Assembly (NCBI GenBank): GCA_022376925.1
Contig: JAIOJX010000031.1
Location: forward strand, 140,076,854-140,140,853
Origin: Tragulus kanchil
Taxonomy: Eukaryota > Chordata > Mammalia > Artiodactyla > Tragulidae
Length of the DNA stretch: 64,000 nucleotides
Direction: 5' to 3'
Below, piece by piece: positions 10,945-23,266 of the stretch. The stretch's first letter is position 1. Every line of letters starts with the position of its first letter. The notes below the pieces were generated by a model. That model saw only the letters and a list, made by a program, of their open reading frames with translations, had not been told where the DNA came from and did not search any database. A program made the translations under genes and the position numbers.

Positions 10945-11599
10945 GAAAAAAAAAGGAAAGAAATCCTGCCATTCGTGACAGCATAGATGAGCCTTGAGAA
11001 TGCTATTACAAGCGAGATAAGCTAGACGTAGGAAATACTGAATGATCTGACTTACGTATAGAATCTAAAAAAAGCTGAACTCAGAGAAGCACCGAGTAGA
11101 TGGTGGTTATCAGGGGCTGAGGGAAGGGGGACGTGGGCCAATGCTGGTGAAAGGGTGTAAACCTTCAGTTGTAAGATGAGTAAGTTCTAGGAAAGCACAG
11201 TGACTAGTGAATAATGCTATCGTGTACACTTGAGATTTCTGAGTGTAGATCTTAAGGACTCTCCTCCCACACAGACTCAAAGTGCTAACTGGCTTGATTG
11301 TGGTAACCATTTCACAATGCATAGGTATAGCAAACCATCATATTGTCCACTTTAAATATATACGACCTTTATTTGTCAGGTATACCTTAACTGAGTTGAA
11401 AAAAAGAATGGAATTGCAATTGGATACTAGCCCTAAGTAATGCTCATGACCTAATTTTTAGAACACTATATCTATTCAAGAACTACATTTCCAATCAAAT
11501 CTTATCCTATTTGTTATTATTTCTTATAATATGTTTATATTACCTTCATCCGTTGTTTACAAATGATCATTTATTAAGCAACACAGTCCAGAATGCTAT

Positions 11600-11903
11600 T
11601 TTTTTGCCCCTATGCTGGGTCTTCCTTGCTTTTCTCTTTGTCTAATGGCAGTGAGCAGGGGCTACGCTTCGTTGTGTTGTGGTGGCTTCTCTGGAGGTGG
11701 GCTCCCTTGCTGCAGAGCACAGGCTCTAGGACTTTTGCGCTCAGTAGTTTCGACTCGTGGACTCTAGAACTCAGGCTCTGTGGTTGTGGTGTACGGACTT
11801 AGTTGCCCTGCAGCATGTGGAATCTTCTCGAACCAGGGATCCAACCTATGTTCCCTGAATTGGTAGGAGGATTTGTATGCACTGTACCATGAGGGAAGTC
11901 CAG
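11600..11903 (-). mobile_element. CHR-type SINE, antisense
   Basis: Reversed body (TATGCTGGGTCTTCCTTGCT) through the head (ATGAGGGAAGTCC). The head end is repeated in degraded form at 12952-13010. Confidence 0.75.
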
Positions 11904-14045
11904 AATGCTTTTTAAAATAAACCCTCCCTTGGATATAGGAAATTTAAATTAAAAAAACTTTCATGTAGATACATAATTCTATTACAGAGAAGGATAATAG
12001 GATAATCAATTTAAATTTTTCCAAGCATAAAATATATTACATTAGAAAACAATTCCATGGGAAAATGGAAAGGAAATAGCAGTCCAGAGAGGAAAGGAGC
12101 AATGCAAAAATATTTACTTTAACGAAGAGTTTATTTGTGTATTGTGTAACAGTTTTATTGAGATGTATGTAATTCACATATCCTGGGTTATCTAGGGAGT
12201 CGCTCAGCGGTTAAGAATTCGCCTGCAATGAGGGGGACACAGATTTGATCCCCAGGTCAGGAATTCCCCAGAGAAGGCAACCCACTCTGGTGTCAGTATT
12301 CTTGCCTGAAAAATCCCATGGACGGACGAGCTTGGGGGGTTACAGTCCAATGGGTTGCCAAGAGTCAGACACGACTGAGCAGATTCAGTCAACATCTATG
12401 ATTCACATATCACACAATTTGCCCATTTCAGAGCTGTGCAGTCGTCACCAGAATCAATTTTATAACATTTTCATCCCTCCAAAGAGAACCCCCTATCGTG
12501 AGAAGACCCCCGTCATTCCCCCTGCCCAACTTCCCTCAGTTCTGAAAAACAATAATCTACTTCTTGTCTCTGTAGATTTGCCTAGTCTGGCATGCCATAT
12601 AAATGGAACCACACAATACGAGCTCTTTCCGACTGGTGCTTTTCACTTAGTGAAATTTTTCCAAGGTTCATCTAAGCTGTACCCTATGTCAGTACCTCTT
12701 ACATGTTTATGACTGAATAATATGCAGTTGTATGGATAGGTCACATTTTGTTTTCCCATCCGCGGTTGATGGCCATTTATTTTCAGTTTTTACTGTTATA
12801 TAAACAATGCTGGTATGAACATTCATGTTAGTTTTCTATGGAAATATATTTTCATTTTCATTAAGCAAACAGGAGTGGAATTTCTTGGCCACACAGGAAT
12901 TGGCAATTAATTTTTAAAAATATTTATTTATTTGGGGCATTCATGGTTAGATCGAACAGGGATCCAACCTATGTTCCCTGATGTAGGGCATACCATGAGG
13001 GAAGTCCAGAATGCTTTTTAAAATAAACCCTCCCTTGGATATAGGAAATTTAAATTAAAAAAACTTTCATGTAGATACATAATTCTATTACAGAGAAGGA
13101 TAATAGGATAATCAATTTAAATTTTTCCAAGCATAAAATATATTACATTAGAAAACAATTCCATGGGAAAATGGAAAGGAAATAGCAGTCCAGAGAGGAA
13201 AGGAGCAATGCAAAAATATTTACTTTAACGAAGAGTTTATTTGTGTATTGTGTAACAGTTTTATTGAGATGTATGTAATTCACATATCCTGGGTTATCTA
13301 GGGAGTCGCTCAGCGGTTAAGAATTCGCCTGCAATGAGGGGGACACAGATTTGATCCCCAGGTCAGGAATTCCCCAGAGAAGGCAACCCACTCTGGTGTC
13401 AGTATTCTTGCCTGAAAAATCCCATGGACGGACGAGCTTGGGGGGTTACAGTCCAATGGGTTGCCAAGAGTCAGACACGACTGAGCAGATTCAGTCAACA
13501 TCTATGATTCACATATCACACAATTTGCCCATTTCAGAGCTGTGCAGTCGTCACCAGAATCAATTTTATAACATTTTCATCCCTCCAAAGAGAACCCCCT
13601 ATCGTGAGAAGACCCCCGTCATTCCCCCTGCCCAACTTCCCTCAGTTCTGAAAAACAATAATCTACTTCTTGTCTCTGTAGATTTGCCTAGTCTGGCATG
13701 CCATATAAATGGAACCACACAATACGAGCTCTTTCCGACTGGTGCTTTTCACTTAGTGAAATTTTTCCAAGGTTCATCTAAGCTGTACCCTATGTCAGTA
13801 CCTCTTACATGTTTATGACTGAATAATATGCAGTTGTATGGATAGGTCACATTTTGTTTTCCCATCCGCGGTTGATGGCCATTTATTTTCAGTTTTTTAC
13901 TGTTATATAAACAATGCTGGTATGAACATTCATGTTAGTTTTTCTATGGAAATATATTTTCATTTTTCATTAAGCAAACAGGAGTGGAATTTCTTGGCCA
14001 CACAGGAATTGGCAATTAATTTTTTTAAAAAAATATTTATTTATT
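11828..14045. repeat. Tandem duplication B, offset 1106
   Basis: About 11828-12934 is repeated as about 12952-14045. The join (12935-12990) is a degraded version of SINE sequence with about 20 bp missing. Copies differ in T-run lengths (for example near 12787 and 13893). Confidence 0.93.
12183..12400 (+). mobile_element. Bov-tA-type SINE, sense
   Basis: GGGAGTCGCTCAGCGGTTAA head and a body with GGCAACCCACTCTGGTGTCA. Perfect 11-bp target duplication ATTCACATATC at 12172-12182 and 12401-12411. Repeated at 13289-13506. Confidence 0.9.
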
Positions 14046-14163
14046 TGGCTGTGCTGGGTCTTAGTTGCAGTATGTGGGATCTAGCTCCCAGACCAGGGAT
14101 CAAAGCCAGGCCCCCTGCATTGGGAACCTGGAGTCTTAGCCACTGGACCACCAGAGAAGCCCC
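14030..14163 (-). mobile_element. Short CHR-type SINE, antisense
   Basis: GGCTGTGCTGGGTCTTAGTT to ACTGGACCACCAGAGAAGCC. Second copy at about 15122-15257. Confidence 0.75.
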
Positions 14164-14560
14164 CAGCAATTTTTTTTTTAATGTCAAACTGTTTTCCAAT
14201 ATACTTTTGTATTCCCAAAAGCAATGTACAAGGGTTCTAATCTCTATACACCCTCTATAACAGTTATTATTTATATTTTTTTTGTTTGTTTTTTTCTTCT
14301 TCTTTTTTTTTTCTATTTTTTTATTTATATTTTTTATTCTAACCATCTCCATAGGTATGAAGAAGTTTTTCATCAGAGTTTTGACTAGCATTTCCCCAAT
14401 GGTTAATGACACTGAGTATCTTTCTGTGCTTGTTGGCCATTGGTATTTTCTTTTGGAGAGATACCTATTCAAATCCTTTATCCATTTTTTATTGTTGGAT
14501 TATAAAAGCTTTTTAATATAATTCTGGATATGAGTCCCTTATAAGATAAATGATTTGCAG

Positions 14561-14835
14561 GGGCTTCCCTGGTAGCTCAGTGATAAGGAGTTCACCTGCC
14601 AATGCAGGAGACACAGGTTCAATCCCTGATCCAGGAAGATCCCACATGCTGTGGAGCAACTAAGCCCGTGAGCCACCACGATGGAACCTGTGCCCTAGAG
14701 CCTTGGAGCCACAACTAGGGAGCCCATGTGCCCTGGAGCCTGAGTTCCACAACAAGAGAAGTCACCACATCAAGAAGACTGCTTACCTCGACTGAGAGTA
14801 GCTCCACAACTAGAGCCCTGTATGGATTAGGTCAA
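14561..14835 (+). mobile_element. CHR-type SINE, sense, corrupted at the duplication edge
   Basis: Clear head GGGGCTTCCCTGGTAGCTCA. The final 40 bp deviate from the better copy, consistent with a low-quality contig end. Confidence 0.75.
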
Positions 14836-15650
14836 AAAAAATGTTTCGCTTTTCCTTTTTCCAAGGTTCATCTAAGCTGTACCCTATGTCAGTACCTCTT
14901 ACATGTTTATGACTGAATAATATGCAGTTGTATGGATAGGTCACATTTTGTTTTCCCATCCGCGGTTGATGGCCATTTATTTTCAGTTTTTTACTGTTAT
15001 ATAAACAATGCTGGTATGAACATTCATGTTAGTTTTTCTATGGAAATATATTTTCATTTTTCATTAAGCAAACAGGAGTGGAATTTCTTGGCCACACAGG
15101 AATTGGCAATTAATTTTTTTAAAAAAATATTTATTTATTTGGCTGTGCTGGGTCTTAGTTGCAGTATGTGGGATCTAGCTCCCAGACCAGGGATCAAAGC
15201 CAGGCCCCCTGCATTGGGAACCTGGAGTCTTAGCCACTGGACCACCAGAGAAGCCCCCAGCAATTTTTTTTTTAATGTCAAACTGTTTTCCAATATACTT
15301 TTGTATTCCCAAAAGCAATGTACAAGGGTTCTAATCTCTATACACCCTCTATAACAGTTATTATTTATATTTTTTTTGTTTGTTTTTTTCTTCTTCTTTT
15401 TTTTTATTTTTTTATTTATATTTTTTATTCTAACCATCTCCATAGGTATGAAGAAGTTTTCATCAGAGTTTTGACTAGCATTTCCCCAATGGTTAATGAC
15501 ACTGAGTATCTTTCTGTGCTTGTTGGCCATTGGTATTTTCTTTTGGAGAGATACCTATTCAAATCCTTTATCCATTTTTTATTGTTGGATTATAAAAGCT
15601 TTTTAATATAATTCTGGATATGAGTCCCTTATAAGATAAATGATTTGCAG

Positions 15651-15983
15651 GGGCTTCCCTGGTAGCTCAGTGATAAGGAGTTCACCTGCCAATGCAGGAG
15701 ACACAGGTTCAATCCCTGATCCAGGAAGATCCCACATGCTGTGGAGCAACTAAGCCCGTGAGCCACCACGATGGAACCTGTGCCCTAGAGCCTTGGAGCC
15801 ACAACTAGGGAGCCCATGTGCCCTGGAGCCTGAGTTCCACAACAAGAGAAGTCACCACAACAAGAAGCCTGCTCACCTCGACTAGAGAGTAGCTCCCACT
15901 CCCTGCAACGAGAGAAGAGCTAGGGGCAGCAGAGAAGACCCAGAAGAGTCAAAACCAAAAATAAACAAATTAAAAAAAAAAAA
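15651..15983 (+). mobile_element. CHR-type SINE, sense, complete copy
   Basis: Same element as at 14561 but complete to an A-rich tail, with flanks GATAAATGATTTGCA / GATATACGATTTGCA in L1. Confidence 0.82.
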
Positions 15984-16065
15984 GATATACGATTTGCAAA
16001 TACACTCCCCCATTCGTTTCTCTTTTCACTTTCTCAATGGCGCCCTGTGTAGCACAAATTTTTCA

Positions 16066-16192
16066 CTTATTTATTTATTTAGGCCACACCACAATGCATG
16101 TGGGATCTTAGTTTCCTAACCAGGGATTGAACTATGGCCCCCTGCAGCGAAAGCACAACATCCTAACCACTGGACTATCAGGGAAGCACCCC
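16066..16192 (-). mobile_element. Short CHR-type SINE, antisense
   Basis: (TTTA)n start, GGGATCTTAGTTTCCTAACC, and the head GGACTATCAGGGAAGCACC. Confidence 0.75.
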
Positions 16193-16311
16193 AAAGTTTC
16201 TAATTTTGATGAAGTCCAATTTATCCATTTTTATTTTTAACATCCATGCTTTTGTTTTTGTATCTAAGATGGCTTTGCCTAACTCAAGGACACAAAGATT
16301 TATTCCTGGGA

Positions 16312-16503
16312 TTTCTCTGGTGGTTCAGAGATTAAGAATCCACCTGCAGAGGACATGAGTTTGCTCCCTGGTTGGGGAACTGAGATCCCACATGCCACAG
16401 GACAACTAAGCCGCCACACCACAACTACTGAGCTCTAGATTTTGTGTGCCACAACTAAGACTCTATGCAGCCAAACTAACTTATTTAAAAAAAAAAAAAA
16501 AAT
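16312..16503 (+). mobile_element. CHR-type SINE, sense
   Basis: GGATTTCTCTGGTGGTTCAG head, CACACCACAACTACTGAGCT body, poly-A tail. Confidence 0.75.
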
Positions 16504-16532
16504 TATTCCTTAGTTTTCTTCAAAGAGACTTT

Positions 16533-16863
16533 TTTTTTTTTTAAGATTTATTTATTTATTTACTTTGGGCGGGGCTCGGGTTGGGGAGGGAGGGGAGTGG
16601 GCAGGCCACTTCTATTGGTCTTTCATTTCTCTATTTTCATTCGTCTTTGTTTCTTGGCTCCTGTGGGCCTCCCATCGCGGTGGCCTCTGTTGTTGCAGAG
16701 CACTGGCTCTGGGCGCGTGCGCTCCGAGCTCCAGAGCTCGGTGATGGGACACATCAGTCCAGCTGCTCCGCGGCACGTGGGATCTTCCCAGGCCAGGGAT
16801 CGAACCGGCGCCCCTTGCACTGCAAGGCGGTGTCCTTACCCACTGGACCACCAGGGGAAGCCC
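16533..16863 (-). mobile_element. Hairpin-head CHR-like SINE, antisense
   Basis: Complete reversed element with CCCTTGCACTGCAAGGCGGT. Flanks TCAAAGAGACTTT (16520) and TCAAAGTGACTTT (16864), one mismatch. Confidence 0.88.
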
Positions 16864-16878
16864 TCAAAGTGACTTTAA

Positions 16879-17227
16879 AAAAAACTTTTTATTTATTTAT
16901 TTTTGGCTATTCTGGGTTTTCACTGCTGCCACAGGCCCTTCTCTAGCTGCAGGGAGTGGGGGCTCCTCTCTAGCCGAGGTGAGCAGGCTTCTTGTTGGGG
17001 TGACTTTTCTTGTTGTGGAACTCGGGCTCTAGGGCACATGGGCTTCAGCAGTTGTGGCATGTGGGCTCCATAGTTGCAGCTCCGAGGCTCCAGAGCACAG
17101 GCTCCATAGTTGTGGCTCACAGGCCTAGTCGCTCCGCAGCCTGTGGGATCTTCTTGGATCACGGATCAAACCCATGTCTCCTGCATTGGCAGGCAAACTC
17201 TTTACCGCTGAGCTACCAGGGAAACCC
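16879..17227 (-). mobile_element. CHR-type SINE, antisense
   Basis: Same body type as at 252 and 63612 (GGGTTTTCACTGCTGCCACA; GCTACCAGGGAAACC head). Directly next to the previous SINE. Confidence 0.8.
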
Positions 17228-17699
17228 CTAAAAAGATTTATAGTTTTGGCTCTTACATGACCTATTTGGAGTTAAGTTTTGTGTCTGGTGTAGAAACAGT
17301 ATAACTTCATTCTTTTGCATGTGGATATTCAGTTGTTCCAGCACCATGTGTTAAGATGACTATTCTTTCCCCATTCAGTTGTTTTGGCACCCTTAACAAA
17401 AAATAGTTAACTGTAAATGCAAGCTTTATTTCTGAATTCTCAATTTTATTCCACTGGTCTACATGTCTATTATAGGTCAGTACCACACTGCAGTAAGCTT
17501 TGAAGTGTGAAAGAGTGAGTTTTCCAACTTTATTTCTTTTTTTAACATTTGTATTGACTCTTAGGATCTCTTTCATTTCCACATGAATTTTAGGGTCAAC
17601 TTGTGAATTCCTGCAAAACAAAAAACCAGCTGGGATTTTAATGGTATCGCATTAACTCTGTAGATCATTTGGGGGAATGTTGCTATCTTAACAATATTG

Positions 17700-17976
17700 C
17701 CTTCTTTTTTTTTTTTTTTGGCCAGTTCTATTGGTCTTTCATTTACCTATTTTCATCCATCTTTGTTCTTTGGCCCATGTGGGCCTCCCATCGCAGTGAT
17801 CTCTCTCGTCACAGAGCACCGGTTCTGGGCACATGCGTGCCAGACTCCAGCTGGGAAGTTGGATACATCGGTCCAGTCGCTCCACGGCACGTGGGATCTT
17901 CCCAGGCCAGGGATCGAACTGGTGCCCCTTGCACTGCAAGGCAGTGTCCTTACCCACTGGACCACCAGGGGAGCCC
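17700..17976 (-). mobile_element. Hairpin-head CHR-like SINE, antisense
   Basis: T-run start, GATCGAACTGGTGCCCCTTG, and a head at CCACCAGGGGAGCCC. Perfect 9-bp target duplication ACAATATTG at 17691-17699 and 17977-17985. Second copy at about 18852-19128. Confidence 0.88.
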
Positions 17977-18437
17977 ACAATATTGTGTTCTAATCCATGA
18001 ATATAGGATATCTTTCTAAGTTTTTAGGTCTTCATTAATTTGTTTCAATACTCTTATATAACTTTCAGAATACAAGGTTTCCCCTTCTCTTGTTAAATGT
18101 ATTCTTAAATATTTTATTACTTTAAGTATAGCTGTTTCATTTATTCCATTTTTTGGGTTGTCCACTACAAGTGCAATGAAATACACTTTATTTTTATATT
18201 GATCTTGTACCCTGCAACCTTGCTGAACCCATATGTTAGTTCTAATAATGTACTGGCGAATTTCTTAGGATTTTTCTGTATGTAAGATCATGTTTTCTAC
18301 TTTTTCATTCCCAATCTGGATTCCTTTGGTCTCATTTGACTGTCTAATTGTCTGATAGAACCTCCATTATGATGTTGGATGGAAGTGGTAAGCATGGACT
18401 TCTTTTTCTACTTCTTGATCTTAAGAGCAAAACATTC

Positions 18438-18669
18438 CTTTTTTTTTTGGCTATGCTAGGTCTTTGTTGCTGCACTCAGGCCTTCGCTAGCTGTGGTGAG
18501 GTGGGTTCCTCTCTAGTTGCAGTGCACAAGCTTCTCCTTGTGACGGCTTCTCTTGTGTGGAGCGCGGGCTCTAGGCACATGGGCTTCACTGCTTCCCAGC
18601 ACGTGGGATCTTCCCCCACCAGGGATCAAGCCAGTGTCCACTGCATTGGCAGGCAGGCTCCTAACCCCT
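18438..18669 (-). mobile_element. CHR-type SINE, antisense, cut by the duplication join
   Basis: Ends mid-head at TCCTAACCCCTA. The copy at 19590-19838 continues to GGACCACCCGGGAAGTCC. Confidence 0.8.
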
Positions 18670-19911
18670 AGTTTTCCAACTTTATTTCTTTTTTTAACAT
18701 TTGTATTGACTCTTAGGATCTCTTTCATTTCCACATGAATTTTAGGGTCAACTTGTGAATTCCTGCAAAACAAAAAACCAGCTGGGATTTTAATGGTATC
18801 GCATTAACTCTGTAGATCATTTGGGGGAATGTTGCTATCTTAACAATATTGCCTTCTTTTTTTTTTTTTTTGGCCAGTTCTATTGGTCTTTCATTTACCT
18901 ATTTTCATCCATCTTTGTTCTTTGGCCCATGTGGGCCTCCCATCGCAGTGATCTCTCTCGTCACAGAGCACCGGTTCTGGGCACATGCGTGCCAGACTCC
19001 AGCTGGGAAGTTGGATACATCGGTCCAGTCGCTCCACGGCACGTGGGATCTTCCCAGGCCAGGGATCGAACTGGTGCCCCTTGCACTGCAAGGCAGTGTC
19101 CTTACCCACTGGACCACCAGGGGAGCCCACAATATTGTGTTCTAATCCATGAATATAGGATATCTTTCTAAGTTTTTAGGTCTTCATTAATTTGTTTCAA
19201 TACTCTTATATAACTTTCAGAATACAAGGTTTCCCCTTCTCTTGTTAAATGTATTCTTAAATATTTTATTACTTTAAGTATAGCTGTTTCATTTATTCCA
19301 TTTTTGGATTGTCCACTACAAGTGCAATGAAATACACTTTATTTTTATATTGATCTTGTACCCTGCAACCTTGCTGAACCCATATGTTAGTTCTAATAAT
19401 GTACTGGCGAATTTCTTAGGATTTTTCTGTATGTAAGATCATGTTTTCTACTTTTTCATTCCCAATCTGGATTCCTTTGGTCTCATTTGACTGTCTAATT
19501 GTCTGATAGAACCTCCATTATGATGTTGGATGGAAGTGGTAAGCATGGACTTCTTTTTCTACTTCTTGATCTTAAGAGCAAAACATTCCTTTTTTTTTTG
19601 GCTATGCTAGGTCTTTGTTGCTGCACTCAGGCCTTCGCTAGCTGTGGTGAGGTGGGTTCCTCTCTAGTTGCAGTGCACAAGCTTCTCCTTGTGACGGCTT
19701 CTCTTGTGTGGAGCGCGGGCTCTAGGCACATGGGCTTCACTGCTTCCCAGCACGTGGGATCTTCCCCCACCAGGGATCAAGCCAGTGTCCACTGCATTGG
19801 CAGGCAGGCTCCTAACCCCTGGACCACCCGGGAAGTCCTGGGAACATTCATCTTTAGGTTATGAAGTTAGCTGTGACTTCTGGAGTTGTTCTTTATCAAC
19901 ATGGAGGAAGT

Positions 19912-20273
19912 AGGGCTTCCCTGGTGGTCCAGTGGGTAAGGACACTGCCTTGCAGTGCAAGGGGCACCAGTTCGATCCCTGGCCTGGGAAGATCCCACGT
20001 GCCGTGGAGCAGCTGGACTGATGTGTCCAACTACCGAGCCAGAGCTCTGGAGCACATGTGCCCAGAGCAGGTGCTCTGAGACAACAGAGGCTGCCGCGAT
20101 GGGAGGCCCACGCGGGCCAAGGAACAAAGGTGGATGAAAATGGACAAATGAAAGACCAATAGAAGTGGCCCGCCTGCTCCCCTCCCTCTCCACCCCTCCC
20201 CCACCAAAATAAATAAATAAATAAATCTTTTTAAAAAAAGAGTTAGAAAGTAAAAATGTAATTAAAAAAAAAA
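19912..20273 (+). mobile_element. Hairpin-head CHR-like SINE, sense, recent
   Basis: Full element with a long A/TAAA tail. Perfect 14-bp target duplication AACATGGAGGAAGT at 19898-19911 and 20274-20287. Confidence 0.9.
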
Positions 20274-20478
20274 AACATGGAGGAAGTTTGCTTTTATTCC
20301 TAGTTTACTATGTGTTTCTGTCATGAAAGGGTATTGAATTTTGCTGAATGCTTCTTTTTTTTTTTTTTTTGCAACAACTGAGATGATTATGTGGCGGTTT
20401 CCTACACGTCTACCATTGAGATACTTTACATAGCACAAAATTCACTTTTAAAGTGTGTTTTTTAAAATTCAGTGGTTT

Positions 20479-20771
20479 GAGGCTTCCCTGGTGGTCCAGT
20501 GGGTAAAGAGTCCACCTTGCAGTGCAAGGGGCACTGGTTCGATTCCTGGCCTGGGAAGAGCCCACGTGCCACGAAACAGCTGTACCGGTGTGTCTAATTG
20601 TGAGCCAGAGCTCTGGAGTGCATGCGCCCAGAGCCAGGGCTCTGCAGTGAGAGAGACCACTGTGATGGGAGACCCACTCAGGCCAAGGAATAAAGATGGA
20701 TGAAAATAAATAAATAAAAAACTAATAAGAGAGGCCAAAATTTAAAAAAAAAGGGGGGGTCTACAAAAAAA
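20479..20771 (+). mobile_element. Hairpin-head CHR-like SINE, sense
   Basis: ACCTTGCAGTGCAAGGGGCA head loop and an A/TAAA tail. Flanks TCAGTGGTTT / TTAGTGGTTT. Confidence 0.87.
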
Positions 20772-20970
20772 TTTAGTGGTTTTTAGTATACTTAAAAAGT
20801 TATACAATTGTCACTATCTAATTCCAGAACATTTCCATCACTGTCACCAAAAATCTCCTACTTTCCATTTCCCTTTCCTAAGTCCTTGGTAACCACTATC
20901 TACTTCTTGTTTCTATGGAGATAGAATTATCAGTACTCAATTTCTTTTTATTATTAAATAATATTCCATC

Positions 20971-21105
20971 ATTGCAGAAGGCACTGGCAACCCACTTCAG
21001 TATTCTTGCCTGAGAAATCCCATGGGCAGAGGAGCCTGATGGGCTACAGTCCATGGGGGTCGCAAAGAGTCGGACAGGACTGAGTGACTGAACAACAACA
21101 ACAAC
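20971..21105 (+). mobile_element. Bov-A type SINE fragment
   Basis: GAAGGCACTGGCAACCCACT to GAGTGACTGAACAACAACAA. Flanked by AATATTCCAT on both sides. Copy at about 22050-22184. Confidence 0.82.
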
Positions 21106-21274
21106 AATATTCCATTATATTGAAATACCATGTTTTGCTCATCTATTCATTAGTTGATAGACCTTTGGGTTGTTTCCATTCCTTGGCTATTATGAATAAT
21201 GCTCCCATGTACGTTTAGGTACTAGGTTCTTTGTGAATATATGTTTTCAGTTCTCTCTGGTATATCAAGCTGGT

Positions 21275-21570
21275 CACTCTTAAAGGAAATCAACCTGGAA
21301 TATTCACTGGAAGGACTGATACTGAAGCTAAAGCTCCAATACTTTGGCCACGTGATGTGAAGAGGCAACTCACTGGAAAAGACCCTGATGCGGGGAAAGA
21401 CTGAAGGCAGGAGGAGAGGATGAGATGGTTGGATGGCATCACTGAGTCAATGGACATGAGTTTGAGCAAGCTCCAGGAGACGGTGAAGGACAGGGAAGTC
21501 AGGCATGCTGCAGTCTATGGGGTTACAAACAGTCAGATACAACTAAGCGACTAAACAACTGAGCAACACT
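21275..21570 (+). mobile_element. BovB (RTE) 3' end
   Basis: AAGGAAATCAACCTGGAATA through GGATGGCATCACTGAGTCAA to ACTAAGCGACTAAACAACTG. Copy at about 22354-22649. Confidence 0.87.
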
Positions 21571-21691
21571 GGCTATATACTTAAGAATGGAATTCCTGAT
21601 TCCTATAGCAGCTATATGCTTGACTTTTTGAGGAACTGCTAGACCACTCTCCAAAGTAGTTGCACCGTTTTACATTCCTACTAACCATATA

Positions 21692-21858
21692 TGACTTCCC
21701 AGGTGGCGCTAATGGTGAAGACCCTGGCCAGTATAGGAAATGTAAGAGACAAGGGTTCAGTCCCTGGGTTGGGAAGATCCCCTGAAGGAGGGCTTGGCCA
21801 CCCACTCCAGTATTCTTGCCTGGAGAATCCCTACGACAGGAGGAGCCTGAAGCCTGTG
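21692..21858 (+). mobile_element. Bov-tA-type SINE, sense, truncated at the duplication edge
   Basis: GACTTCCCAGGTGGCGCTAA head. The fuller copy at 22771-22985 ends GTCAGACATGACTGAAGCAA. Confidence 0.85.
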
Positions 21859-23103
21859 GTTTTAGTATACTTAAAAAGTTATACAATTGTCACTATCTAA
21901 TTCCAGAACATTTCCATCACTGTCACCAAAAATCTCCTACTTTCCATTTCCCTTTCCTAAGTCCTTGGTAACCACTATCTACTTCTTGTTTCTATGGAGA
22001 TAGAATTATCAGTACTCAATTTCTTTTTATTATTAAATAATATTCCATCATTGCAGAAGGCACTGGCAACCCACTTCAGTATTCTTGCCTGAGAAATCCC
22101 ATGGGCAGAGGAGCCTGATGGGCTACAGTCCATGGGGGTCGCAAAGAGTCGGACAGGACTGAGTGACTGAACAACAACAACAACAATATTCCATTATATT
22201 GAAATACCATGTTTTGCTCATCTATTCATTAGTTGATAGACCTTTGGGTTGTTTCCATTCCTTGGCTATTATGAATAATGCTCCCATGTACGTTTAGGTA
22301 CTAGGTTCTTTGTGAATATATGTTTTCAGTTCTCTCTGGTATATCAAGCTGGTCACTCTTAAAGGAAATCAACCTGGAATATTCACTGGAAGGACTGATA
22401 CTGAAGCTAAAGCTCCAATACTTTGGCCACGTGATGTGAAGAGGCAACTCACTGGAAAAGACCCTGATGCGGGGAAAGACTGAAGGCAGGAGGAGAGGAT
22501 GAGATGGTTGGATGGCATCACTGAGTCAATGGACATGAGTTTGAGCAAGCTCCAGGAGACGGTGAAGGACAGGGAAGTCAGGCATGCTGCAGTCTATGGG
22601 GTTACAAACAGTCAGATACAACTAAGCGACTAAACAACTGAGCAACACTGGCTATATACTTAAGAATGGAATTCCTGATTCCTATAGCAGCTATATGCTT
22701 GACTTTTTGAGGAACTGCTAGACCACTCTCCAAAGTAGTTGCACCGTTTTACATTCCTACTAACCATATATGACTTCCCAGGTGGCGCTAATGGTGAAGA
22801 CCCTGGCCAGTATAGGAAATGTAAGAGACAAGGGTTCAGTCCCTGGGTTGGGAAGATCCCCTGAAGGAGGGCTTGGCCACCCACTCCAGTATTCTTGCCT
22901 GGAGAATCCCACGGACAGAGGAGCCTGAAGGCCTACAGAGCACGGGGTCGCACGGAGTCAGACATGACTGAAGCAACTTAGTATGTGTACACACAATCTT
23001 TTATGAATGATCCAATTTTTCTACAGTCTATAAAGCCATGTGGCTTTTGTCCTTTATTCTATTTATATGATGCATTACACTAACGCATTTTCTTTTCTTT
23101 CCA

Positions 23104-23266
23104 AAATGTTAACTTCTTATCTTATATTGGAGTATAGTTATAATGTTGCAACAGTTTCGTGTGTACAGCAAAGTGATTCAGCTATACATATACCTGTATC
23201 TATTCTTTTTCTAATTATTTTCCCATTTAGGTTGTTAGGCACTATTGAGCAGAGATCCTTATGCTC
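23104..23266 (-). mobile_element. L1 3'-UTR fragment, antisense
   Basis: GGAGTATAGTTATAATGTTG, CAGCAAAGTGATTCAGCTAT: the reversed young artiodactyl L1 3' end. Confidence 0.75.

Larger units (their letters stand above)
10280..11400 (+). mobile_element. L1 3' region, sense, split by two SINEs
   Basis: Pieces at about 10280-10336, 10456-10677 and 10945-11400 follow the L1 end in order (GGAAAACAGTATACAGATTT; ACCATATGATCTCGTAACCC; GATGGTGGTTATCAGGGGCT). Confidence 0.7.
13763..15897. repeat. Tandem duplication C, offset 1094
   Basis: About 13763-14812 is repeated as about 14857-15897. Its start overlaps the second copy of duplication B, so about 280 bp occur three times. The SINE at the end of the first copy is corrupted (14795-14835) while the second copy is clean. 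T-runs near 14280 and 15370 differ. Confidence 0.93.
17518..19820. repeat. Tandem duplication D, offset 1152, directly abutting
   Basis: 17518-18669 is repeated as 18670-19820 with one 1-bp indel. It cuts a SINE at 18669 and returns into L1 sequence; the second copy completes that SINE. Confidence 0.95.
12120..20400 (-). mobile_element. Large old L1, antisense, fragmented by SINEs
   Basis: From 3' UTR (12120-12910; ATATTGAGAT-like start, CACACAATTTGCCCATTTCA) through 14166-14560, 15984-16065, 16193-16311, 16504-16532 and 17228-17700 to the ORF2 reverse-transcriptase region (17977-18437, 19839-19911, 20274-20400), the pieces follow L1 antisense order. Frames are broken. After removal of tandem duplications B-D and about nine SINEs roughly 2.5-3 kb of L1 remain. 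Confidence 0.7.
20400..21700 (-). mobile_element. L1 3'-UTR relic, antisense, interrupted
   Basis: GAAATAC..TTGAGATACTTTACATAGC start, CTATCTAATTCCAGAACATT and CCATTCCTTGGCTATTATGA follow the order of a reversed L1 3' UTR. Pieces lie around a SINE (20479-20771), a Bov-A piece and a BovB. The second half recurs after 21860. Confidence 0.65.
20781..22915. repeat. Tandem duplication E, offset 1079
   Basis: 20781-about 21850 is repeated from 21860 to about 22915. The last 25 bp of the first copy are error-rich compared with the second. Confidence 0.94.

Noticed and set aside
14041..14472. 143-codon minus-strand ORF with a lysine run
   Set aside because: Covers an antisense SINE, a T-rich run and L1 relic; the lysine run comes from the T-run.
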